Part shown: positions 46,729 through 57,889 of the stretch, piece by piece
How positions within the stretch are numbered: the first letter of the stretch is position 1
Layout of the letters: each line of letters begins with the position of its first letter
Assembly (NCBI RefSeq): GCF_022201045.2
Contig: NC_068557.1
Span: 25,397,501-25,461,500 of the forward strand
From: Citrus sinensis
Lineage: Eukaryota > Streptophyta > Magnoliopsida > Sapindales > Rutaceae
Length of the DNA: 64,000 nt
Direction of reading: 5' to 3'
The notes under the pieces: model-generated
Told to the model about the DNA's origin: nothing
Database searches by the model: none
The model's input: only the letters and a program-made list of their open reading frames with translations
Translations under genes and position numbers: made by a program

Positions 46729-49700
46729 TAATCAGCTGTAAAAACTGAAGAGATTCAGTTAAGTATTTGGTAAATTTTATTTTCATAAATACTATGAACA
46801 ATTATAGACGTTTAGTAAATTGTATTGTTAAACTATTGAGAAAAAACATATGATTGAAATATACATAATATAGATAAAATTTACTTACACATATAAATAC
46901 GTGTACATACAATATTTTTAGTTGTTTATTATAATAATTTTAACTAATAATAAAGTATACACACACTTGTAATTATCAGAAGCACACTTGTAATTAGTTA
47001 TTTACACTTCTAATTTTTGTAACTAACTAAATTATATATATTGTGAAATGTCAAAATTTGATTAAGTTTAATGATCTAAAATCAGAATTGACGTAGCCCA
47101 AAGGAACACTTTAAATGGGTGCAGTTGGCATTCGATTTGAGTTTTGAGAGTCTTGAGAGCGGGGCCACAGAAAGCAGAGTCGATGACCTTATTATTATTG
47201 TGAAATGTCAAAATTTGATTAAGTCTAATTGTCTAGAATCAGAATTGACGTAGCCCAAAGGAACAATTTAATTGGGTGCAGTTGGCATTCGATTGAGTTT
47301 TGAAAGTCTTGAGAGCGGGGCCACAGAAAGCAGAGTCGATGGGGAACCAAAAGTAAAGATTGGCCCAGCTCAAAAACTTATTGGGCTTCATTCTTCTTAA
47401 AAGAAGAGTATGACTTTTGGCACGCCTGAAAATTCCTTCCAAAGCCCTTCTTTAATGGAAAATAACCTAACACATATTAATTAATTTTTTCCTTTTAAAT
47501 GGATATTCAATTAAGCACTTTAGTAAATTATTATTTTAACAAATTTTTTATACCCACCCTATTTCATTATTTATATTTAAATTTTAATTGAAAAACATTT
47601 TCAATAAAATTATAAGAGCTTTAGAGTTATGAAAAAAAAAAGTATATAATAAGAAGAAAAAAATTTAAGATAAATTTAATATTTTAGTATTTATGTGCAA
47701 ATTAAAAAGAAATTTTCTTTTTTCTTTTTTGGATAAAATTTTATAGAAAGATGGTTAATTTTAATATATGGATTTGTATTTTATAAGTTTAACTGAGGAT
47801 ATTTTAGAAAATAAATTTAAAATGGATTTTATAAAGATTTTGAAAAGTGTTAAAAGTCCTACCCTGAAAAGAAACCTCACAACTAAAATGAGGTTGCAGA
47901 TGAAACATTTGTCCAGTTGGTTTGAATTTAATGGTTGTGGCTTGTGAATGCGAAGGCCACCTAATGTCTCACTTTATGTGACTACGATGGATTTTGTTAT
48001 ATAGAGAATGAGAATTGAGAAGGCCCTTAGCTTAGGTGTAGGATATTGGTGGTTTGTGAGTTGAGAATTGAGATGCCATCTTACCTTCAGGATAAGCATG
48101 GCCAAATAGAAAGAGGGAATTGAATTGAACACTTTGGTGGGCTAATGTTATTACGATGTGAAAGCTTTCACCAGAGGCCGGACCCAGATGCTGCCCTGCA
48201 AAAGATCCCACAGCTGGAAACTATATTCTCGGGACAAGGTCAGTTGATCAGAATTCGAATACCAATCTTGAGCAGCGGTCCCATGCCTCGTCTGGTGGGT
48301 AGTGGGTTCATTTCAATTTTCCCTAATTTTATTTGTGTATCAAATGGGGCGGGCCTTTAGGACCCAAATAAGGCACCGCTATATTTTTCACACACATCAA
48401 GTTTTCAAACATGATTTTCTTCCCTTGAATTTAAAGCATGCATGCACAAAAAGATGAACATTTGTTTATGATAGATCCAAGACACCTACCTCTGAGGCTT
48501 AGAAATATATATTTTATATATATCGAAATTTTAAAGTACGGAAAAGTTTGAAGAATTTTTAAAACCGTATAGTTTTAAAATATAATAAAATTAAAGTATT
48601 AAAACCGCAGGATTTTAAAAAAATTTCAAACTTTTATGCACTTTAAATTATATATATATATATATTAACGTACACAAGTTGGGATCTATAATGCCGGTTG
48701 TTGTTGTATCTTATTCATCATCATATATATTCACTGAGATTCATTAGGATGAGATTCAATTGTTTGATTGGGTTTAGAATAACTAATTAGCAATTTCACT
48801 GTTTGTAAGGTGCAACAATATATAACACAAGCGCATTGAGTTGTAATTTCTGGAGAACAATGTTAATTAATTGTATCTGCTTGTATTATACATATATCTA
48901 GCTAGCTTTCCAACTGCAGTTCCCTTATATCCACTTTCTGCAATTCATCATCTAACTGCCCCAAAAGCACAGACTAAATGCTTGTTCTAACATTTTTGCA
49001 TGCATGCCTTAGCTTAGTTGTTATTACGTTTGCAGCGGCAAAAACGGTTACATGCTTTTGTTACCACAATTAATTTATGCAATCTGAAATAAATAAATAA
49101 GTAAATGTATTCATACAATTTCTAGAACGTTTTTATAACGAATTATATTTGTTTTTCTAATGCCCAATGGAGGTAAAAATAAATAAATAAACAAATAAAG
49201 GTCTGACCCTACTTTCCATATTCATAATTTCGCTAATATTTTTTCTTCTCTTTTTGGCTTTATAACTTTCTAATGAGCTATATGTATAAATACCATGTAC
49301 CATATCTAATTAAATCATAATTAATTAGATTCGGTGTCTCTACCAGGAGGATGTCCCGTATATGTTAATTAATAAATGTAACATACGCATATCCAAATTA
49401 AATAGCACGATCTTCTGAAAGATCTCATACTCTTTGAATTTTTCAATTTCTCAACTTCTTATATGTTCATGCCCTAGCCACTCGTAATGGGGGATTCTGA
49501 TTTTATTCATTATTTTATAGCAATCCACGCAGAGTTTACCAGCAGGAAACAAGAAATATGAAGGTAACTCTACCTACTTATAATAATTATAAATTAGGCC
49601 ATTTCCATCGAACGTCGCAAATCAAGGGTGAAATGATTGCATCAGTTAATTATGTAATATTACAGCACTTTACCTCAAATTGAGTTGAACTTCATGATGC

Positions 49701-50330
49701 ATAAGGGTTGTTGCCGTTTCACCAAATAAATGACAAAAATATTAATACAGACCAAACCTAAAATACAAATATCCACTAAAATTTAATTTTTCTTTTTAAC
49801 TATATAACATTTAAGTTTGGCATTGCGTATGTAAAAATCGATCTCCTCACTTATTTCTTTTTACCTTAACTTGGAACGTTCAATACAAATGTAAATTCTA
49901 ATGTCAGGCCTGCGCTGGCTGGCTGGCTAGCACATAGAATTTAGCAAAAGGCATACATACTTTTTATCGCTGAGTTAATATTAGCTTAATCTTTAGTTTT
50001 ATAATCAAGCGGCGTGGCATTTTGAAGTGGACATGCATGCAAGAGCTAGAAAGTAAAAGCAGCCCTAACCCTACTTGAGATAATTTTGAAGTTGCAGCAT
50101 CGCCACATGCTGCTTTGCTGGACCCTTTGACTAACGACCAAAGAGATGTGTGTGTTATTAATTTGTTTGTTTATTTTTGGCATGAATTAATTGCTTGGCA
50201 GATATATCAATTTGTGAACACACAAATACCCAAAGATGATCAATATAATAAGTGATATGTCCAAGTACTTGCATCACTCTTGATTTTGTTGCCTTTATTA
50301 TTGGGTCTAAATATGTTACAACGGCTCTAA
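46729..50330. other. Gene-free region with duplications
   Basis: No protein-coding gene is recognised. A 157-base tandem duplication at 47.0-47.3 kb is listed separately. Imperfect inverted AT-rich repeats lie at about 48510-48665. Confidence 0.55.
47040..47341. repeat. Tandem duplication, about 157-base unit, two copies
   Basis: The unit starts ATTGTGAAATGTCAAAATTT at 47040 and again at 47197. Each copy ends with CACAGAAAGCAGAGTCGATG, and the copies differ at a few positions. Confidence 0.9.
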
Positions 50331-51159
50331 GGGCATCTCCAATGCTTAAAACACTATTTTAGTGTAACACCAACACAAAAAATATATTTTTTTCACACCA
50401 AATTACTATTTCATCTCCAACCCATTTACACTAAATTTTATACAAAAAAGAATATTCTTATTTTTATTCTTTTAATTCTCAAGAATTAATTCAATTAACA
50501 CAATAAATATTACTATTAATATAGATAATTAAGTAATAAGTAATTTTATATCGATTAACAAAAAAATATAGAAAATTATTAAATTTGCATTTAATTAACT
50601 AAATTATGACATTATGAAAATTAAACATTACATTAATATAGAAAAATACAATAACAATAATAATACTCTAGTAATATTGGCTAATATTTTGATGATATTG
50701 GAGGATCTAATAATGATCTCCTAAATTACTAAATAATTGTTCTAATTTATGCTAGTAGTAGTAGCTTTTTTAATTTGTGTTAATTTAATTTTGTAATATG
50801 TAATCTACTAATTAATGTTATTGGCATTTTATTTTTATTATTAATTTTTGTGTTGAATATTTTTTTATTTAAAATATTAGTATAATATTCAAAAAATAAA
50901 AAATGAAATTAAAATAATAACAAAAATAATAATAATAACTTAAAATATTATATAAAATAGGACATATATATAAATAAGAAAAAGTAATAAAGATATTTAA
51001 GTATTTTTTCCCTAGCACCAAATGAATAGTGTTGCACCATATTTGGTGCAATACTATTCATAACACCATTTTGGTGTTACATTGGAGAAAAACATTTTAC
51101 ACTAAAAATGGTGTAAAAAATGATTTGCTGTTAGATTTAGTGCTACATTGGAGATACCC
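50331..51159. mobile_element. Non-autonomous DNA transposon with GGGYATCTCCAATG ends
   Basis: The left end at 50331 reads GGGCATCTCCAATG, and the right end read inward from 51159 is GGGTATCTCCAATG. Both are bordered by TAA outward (TAA on the left, TTA on the right), suggestive of a PIF/Harbinger-type site. Subterminal copies of ACACCATTTTGGTGT lie near the right end. The interior is AT-rich without a transposase. A second, outer right end candidate (CACAATGGAGATGACTTA) lies at 51179-51196. Confidence 0.6.
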
Positions 51160-51200
51160 TTAGTGTTAGTTTTAGTGTCACAATGGAGATGACTTAAGAT

Positions 51201-51906
51201 AGGGATGGCAATGGGGTGGGGTGGGGTGGGGAGGCCTATCCCATTCCCCACCCCATTAAAAATTTTTGCCTCCATTCCCCACCTCATTCCCCAATAAATT
51301 TAGTGGGGTGAGGATGAGGAATTCCCACGTGGGGAATGATTTTCTCATCCTCATCCCATTCCCCATTTACTTATTTTATAGTAAGTATAAATATATGATT
51401 TCAGTAACTTAAAAATTAGAAACTTAAAATAAAATCATCACCATATTATAAAGTATTTAAATTATTTTTAAAAAATCTCTAAAAGTTTGAAACAATATCT
51501 TAAAATGATATTAAAAATGAAAAATATTTAAAGAGGCAACACCTTAAAAGAGAAAAGAAAACATAATAATGTTTTAGAATAAAAAAATATTATAGGGTTT
51601 TATTTTATTCATATCCTGTTTATATTACATAAAAATTAAAAAAATATTAATTGAGATTATAGTTGATAAAATAAAAATTATTAAATAAGAATTAAAAATT
51701 ATTTATATATAATGGGAATTGGAATTGGAGTGGGGGTGGGGTGGGGACTGGGGAGTGCAAAACCAAACCCCACCCCGTTAAGAATTTGGAGATTATTTTT
51801 TTTACTCCCCAGTCCCCACCCTATTCCCCAAAAATTATTCAAAATTTTCCCCATTTGGGATGGAGCTCCATAAAACCCCAAACCCGTTGAGGATTTTAAC
51901 ATCCCT
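51201..51906. mobile_element. hAT-like non-autonomous element with G-rich subterminal repeats
   Basis: The left end AGGGATGGCAATGGGG and the right end (minus strand AGGGATGTTAAAATCC) share AGGGATG. Both ends carry many GGGGTGGG and CCCCACCCC repeats, which is common in plant hAT-like elements starting (T)AGGGATGGCAA. Flanks CTTAAGAT and CTCTAAGAT are similar, differing by a small change, and may be a decayed 8-base target duplication. It has no coding capacity. Confidence 0.55.
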
Positions 51907-54834
51907 ACTCTAAGATAGAACATACCTTCATAACTACACGATTAAAAATATAACGTATTTTTTTTATTATTTATCACTTTGCGTGTGTGACTGTGATTCG
52001 TGCTCAACTTTAGAGCAGCTCAAAGATAGTCATTGCCTTATTCGCAAATCATACACAACATATAGATGCGGGCAGGGGCTTGTTACACTTGTAGTCTTGG
52101 AAGTTCATTATCATTTTGATTTTTATCCCTTGCAAATTGCTTTACTTCCATGTCTGCTAATTAGGTAATTAATGCACATTAACTGGTTTTGATAATTAGT
52201 CCAGAAAAATTATTAAAATGTACATCCTCCTTAACACGAGAGATTTAATTCTTAATTAATACTTTTCCTAGATTTATTCTCTAATAATAATAGTTGATTG
52301 GCGTAAAATTAGTCTAAGAATTAAGATAACAATTATGTACTTTATCGGTTCACTTAATATTTTTTATACAATTTGATCTCTATTTGAAATTTAAACTTAA
52401 AACTATGTATTAAAGAAAATTTTTAACGAAACTATCTTTCACTTGAAAAAAAGTTCACTCCACATATTTAACATAACTTAAAGTTTATACTTTATATTTT
52501 ATTCCGAGCTCATTGTTACATTTGATTAAAATGTCCCATAAATTTGTACAATGTAAATATTCTAAGTGTGACATCACTCCCAATTTATATCATTAATATA
52601 TATATGATTAATGATAAGAGTACTTAAAAATAAAATTAAAGATTTAGATCTATTTAGAATTGAGGTGATGTAGCTTTTAAACTATAATTATTGTGGAAAA
52701 AAAAACGGTAATTATAAAATAAAAATTAATAATATTTAATAAATATAAATTTTAAATAATAATTTTGATAATATTATTAAAAAAATGACAAAAATATATC
52801 AAGCCACACAATTTAGTGGTCCCTATATAAACAGTGAGGAAAGGTCAAGATGTGGGACCGCTTATAACTAAAAGTAAAAAGCAGAGGGCAAAATCGTACA
52901 TATGTTGGCCACTTCATTGCGATCGCAGAAACACATGCGTTTCTCCTCTCTCACGTGTCGGCTCATATATAACTTTATATTTTAGATTTTGTATTTTCAT
53001 ATTTGAATTTTGAATTTTCAAAATCTTTTTTACTGAAACCATAGGTTGATGAAATTATAGAAAGTTTAGAATTTCATTTTAGTTAGTACTCAATTTGCAT
53101 TACTGTATATGATTAATTTATTATGCACGAATAAAACCAAACTCTTAACATATTAAAATGATATTATCCTAATAAATAGTAGCAAAAATTATTTGTGGTA
53201 TGCTAATTAAGAACTAATTAAATGGTTAAAATAGTATTTACTGAATAAGTAAATTAACATTTATTTTATAAGTAATAGTAATTTTTTTCTTCAAAGCTCA
53301 ACTTATTTTAAGTTCGAAAATAAAGTGCGGCCTCAAGCGATATAATTCTAAGGCGTATTTACACAAGTCTAGCTAATTGACTTTCTAAAGACATTATTTT
53401 CTGATTAAACTCTAATTCAAAAGTTTTGTTTAATATGATGACTCTCAATATTCTTATATTATATTTCGGAGATAATTCCAATCATTTTCAAAATTCATCA
53501 AGCCTCTTTTAAAGAAACTGTAATAATTAAAAACACTACTACATAATAAGATTTTTCTTTAAAAAAAAAAGGACTAGAAACCCACTTACATTATATGAGG
53601 TAAATGAGATTTATACCAATATTTAATTATTGAACTCGCATTTTATTAGCTCTCTCTTCTTTTTATTTGTTGCTGGAAAACTTTTCCTGGAAAATTAATT
53701 TTTTTTTCCCTTGAAAACCAAAAAGAATATAAAAAATGAAACCGACTTTTAACAGAGCAGAATGTGGGTGTGTGTAGACAGATCACTTTATATTGTCAGC
53801 AAGCTCGCTTTCAAGTTCCCCTTTCTTGTCCCGGCATCATAATTTTTCATTTTTTATTTAAAGGAAAAATCCGGCCTTTTCAGGCAAATCAAAAATTAAT
53901 TTCTGGGATTTTAAATTCAAAGCCAATACTTTGATTCTGTTTTTTGGTAGAGGAAGAAAGTTCAATGCTTTGTTTAATCTAGGAACTGGGTTTGTTTAAT
54001 TGAAGACAAATAAATAATTTTTATTTTCATTTTTTTAATGTTGATGGGGTTGCTTACAGTTCATATGCTGTCATCAAAACGCGTTGCCTTCCCGTGTTAA
54101 TATCTGCCTCTTGCTTCCATTTGCTTGCTTGCTTAAACGTGGGCTGAAGTTAATTAAGTTGTTTTGTTTGTTGTTGCTTGTTGTCGCAATCAGATCTGCA
54201 TTTGGGCTTTGGTCCAAACTCCAAACTGACATTCTCTCTGGTAATTCACGTTCTTGTTCTGTCCCTTTGTCAGTTGCAACTTCCTTTGCTTTGTGTTTGC
54301 TTGCTGTGAGAACACCAAGGATAAGAAAATGTGAAGCTTTAGTTCTGTTTGATGCTTAGTATTTTTGTTGTTTAAAATTTTCATCTTTACTCTTTTTCAA
54401 CAAAGTTTTCGGCTTGTTGAACTTTCAGTTGTTAATTTGTTGTTGTTGATGAGTTAGATATTTTAGCTAACAAAATTAATGGGGTGGTTTGCATTTGTAT
54501 GCTGATTACTTTGAATTAGTTACCTGCTTTGTGTTTTGGGTGAGATGTTCTTTTACTGAATCTTATAGCTTACCTTTTGTCTGGTTTGTTGCTGACGGTT
54601 GCAGATCAAGTTGAAAACTTTATTTAGTGTTGATTTTTTTAGCATAATTGCATTTGAGTTGAGATTTGGAAATATAAGAAGATTTTGTTGAGTACAAAGA
54701 ATCTGTCTTTTGATTGAGTCGGGACTGAGAATGGCCGCAAGTTATTGAGGGTTAAGGAATAATATGGCTTTGAATATAAAGGTTTGGTAAATTTGAGGTC
54801 TTGGGCTGCAGCCGGAGACATTCGAGTGGTACAC
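51907..54834. other. Intergenic region, promoter and untranslated leader of the PP2C gene
   Basis: AT-rich spacer to about 53.8 kb, then sequence consistent with a PP2C leader. A donor at 54240/54241 (CTCTG/GTAATT) and an acceptor ending at 54605 (GGTTGCAG) could frame a leader intron. I see no other gene. Confidence 0.5.
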
Positions 54835-57462
54835 ATGGCATCTAGAGAAGGGAGGCGTCATCATCATGATCTTGTGCCCCTTGCTGCTTTGATCAGCAGA
54901 GAGATGAGGAATGAGAAGATGGAGAAGCCTAATGTTAGCTTTGGGCAGGCAGCTCAGTCACGGAAAGGGGAGGATTATTTCTTGATTAAGACAGATTGTC
55001 AAAGAGTACCAGGAAATCCTTCATCTACTTTCTCTGTGTTTGCGGTAAATCTTGCTCTCTCACTCGTTGATATCTTTACTTTATGTGATGAGTGCCTTGC
55101 TTCAAGGACTGGTACTTCGCAATCTACCTGCATGCATCTTTTCATTTGTCCATAGTCAACTTAAAGTTCTAGTGCTGGTTTCTTATGAGACCTTCTTATC
55201 TGCAAGTTTAATGACTTGGGTAGAAAAATGGTCAGTTTGTTCTGCTGATGATAGTGGCTATAATGGCCTCTGAGCTGGAGTAATTTGCTCGTAATCTTCT
55301 TTTGTCCTTGTCACCATAAATCTTCTTTCACATTTCAAGCCTTCCATGGCTTAATTTATTAGTATAAAACTCAAAAACAAGGGTTGTACTTCTAACTTAT
55401 GGGATGATTGAAATGCATTTCATTTTATACTTTATGGTTTCTTGAATGTAACATTATTTTTCTAGGTCGCAGAGTGTTAGGCTGCATCTTTTATTGTTTT
55501 ATAAAACTTACCCTTCTTCTTTTGTTGCTAATTTCAGATATTTGATGGGCACAATGGGAATGCTGCTGCAATTTATACAAAGGAGAATTTGTTGAATCAT
55601 GTGTTGGGTGCTATTCCCCGCGGACTTGGGCGGGATGAATGGCTTCAGGCTTTACCTCGAGCCTTAGTCGCTGGATTTGTGAAGACTGACAAGGAATTTC
55701 AGAGTAGAGGCATGGAACTTTCCCTTGTTCTTATTTTCATTCTTTCAGTTCTTTTTTATTTCCCATCTTTGACTTTTTGTTGTAAATCAAGCAAAAGTAA
55801 TGTTGCTATACTTGTTCAATCATCTTCAGGAGAAACATCTGGGACCACAGCTACATTTGTTATAGTTGACAGATGGACTGTGACTGTTGCATCTGTTGGA
55901 GATTCTCGTTGTATATTGGATGCTCAGGGTGGGGCTGTTTCCACCTTGACTGTAGATCACAGGCTTGAAGAGAATGTGGAAGAGTGTGTTTCTGTATCAA
56001 AGCTTTATTTCTTCCCTTATTCTGGATAGACTCTTTAATTAGTTATGCTGCAACTGCAGGAGGGAACGCGTTACTGCAAGTGGGGGTGAAGTTGGGAGGC
56101 TTAGCATTGTTGGAGGTGCTGAGGTAAGGTGTTTTAACATATTGTTCAGAAGTCTTACTCATTGGCCTTAAACTAAAGGGCATAATTTCTACAAAATGGA
56201 AAAAATCTATCCTGCAGTTTGTAACAGAATTTGCATAATCTTGACAGATTGGTCCCCTCCGTTGCTGGCCTGGTGGTTTATGCCTTTCTAGGTCAATTGG
56301 AGACATGGATGTTGGGGAATTTATAGTACCCATACCATATGTCAAACAAGTAAAGGTATCTGCCCTCCCCCTTTTTTTTGGGGGTTTCTAGATCATGTTT
56401 TTCACTTGTGATTCTTTTCCATCTTTGACTTTGTTACCCATGATTTTGAGATGGAAATTGCCAGGTCTATCTTCACCGTGAACTCTTACTTTCTTCATTG
56501 TTTTAAAAGCTATCAAATGCAGGTGGAAGGCTTATTATTGCTTCTGATGGAATCTGGGATGCCCTGTCCTCAGAAATGGCTGCACAATGTTGCCGTGGAT
56601 TGCCGGCTGAACTCGCTGCCAGACAAGTGGTGAAGGTAATTTAATTTGTTGTTTTACTACGTATTTGTTGCCAGTTCTTTTTAGAAGAACGTGTTAACAT
56701 AGCTTTTGAGTAGTTGATTGTCGTTTAGACGATTGCTTAGAATGTTTTCTCACTGCATTTGATGGATCACTATTTAGGAAGCATTAAGGACAAGGGGACT
56801 GAAAGATGATACAACTTGCATAGTTGTTGACATAATTCCTCCTGACAATACAATGCAGCCTCAGCCTCCTCCCAAAAAGCAGAATAAGCTGAGAGCGCTG
56901 CTATTTAGGAAGAAGTCCCTTGATTCTGCAAATAAACTATCAAAGAAACTTTCAGCTGTAGGAATAGTTGAAGAACTGTTCGAAGAAGGCTCGGCAATGC
57001 TCGCCGAAAGGTTAATGCTGTCTCCTTTGCATGTGTAAATGTTCATTTTGTCATTGGAAAGGCTCAAAAGTATTGCTTCGATTTTCTAAATCTAGTTCTC
57101 AATCGCTTAGTACTTCAGTTGCAACTTAAATTTGGGCATTTAATTATTCACCAAGTTTGTTTCCATTTGTACTTCAATGTGTGAGAACTTTCTCACATAT
57201 ATTTGGTTGCATCTATGTCATAATTTTTAATGCATTTTGCAGACTGGGTAATGAAGAACCTGTGGTGCAATCAACATCTGGTCTTTTTACATGTGCTGTA
57301 TGCCAAATCGACCTTGCTCCGAGTGAGGGAATCTCTGTTCATGCTGGTTCCATCTTCTCCACTAGCTCAAAGCCCTGGCAAGGGCCTTTCCTCTGCGCTG
57401 ATTGCCGAAATAAGAAGGATGCCATGGAAGGAAAACGCCCTAGTGGAGTTAAAGTAGCATAA
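54835..57462 (+). CDS. Protein phosphatase 2C (PP2C 12/15-like)
   Basis: Eight exons fit: 54835-55044, 55538-55709, 55830-55983, 56060-56123, 56248-56355, 56510-56635, 56778-57010 and 57243-57462, giving 428 residues. The PP2C domain covers about residues 30-230. Metal-binding motifs are FDGHNG (Asp73, Gly74), SRSIGDMDVG, ASDGIWD (Asp179) and LKDDTTC (Asp219). DGHNG replaces the usual DGHGG, as in the Arabidopsis At1g47380/At1g68410 group. After the domain come a basic segment, EELFEEGSAMLAER, and a C-terminal CxxC...CxxC module (CAVC and CADC), also shared with that group. It is a Mg/Mn-dependent Ser/Thr phosphatase; the substrate is unknown. The donor of exon 2 is best placed at GAG/GCATGG, a GC-AG intron, because it keeps the family length. 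Confidence 0.92.
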
Positions 57463-57889
57463 CTCCTTTATTGTAACCTCCTTATTCTTTCCCACTTCAT
57501 TCTATTTTTTTGTGCCCACTTTCCATTAGGCTAGTGAATTGTTTGAATCTTACCATAGTGCTACATCAATTGTATATGTAATATATGCAAATAATGTAAA
57601 ATGAGTTTTAGCGCCTCAGGGAGAGCTGATTGATTATTGGGTGTTCCTTTAGAATTCCAAAACTTTTGGCGGTCTTGTTTTTTGCGTTAGTGCTAACCAA
57701 GCCACGAAGATTACAAATAAAGATTACTATGTGCCAAAGCAGTGGAACTCTAGTGAAAACTGCGTCATTCTTTGTTGCCTGATATTTATTGAAATGGACG
57801 TCTCTAATTCCATATTTATCGAAAATTGCACCAATTTACAAAGTAGAAAGGGGGAGGAAAACAGTGCATTCTGATACCTAATGGTATTT
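57463..57889. other. Convergent spacer between PP2C and the chimeric kinase
   Basis: Contains the 3' untranslated regions of the two flanking genes. No other feature is seen. Confidence 0.6.

Noticed and set aside
48145..48360. Plus-strand frame with non-repetitive composition
   Set aside because: No domain or homologue recognised; too short to call.
54084..54359. 91-codon frame upstream of the PP2C gene
   Set aside because: It lies in the probable untranslated leader and leader intron, and its product resembles no known protein.
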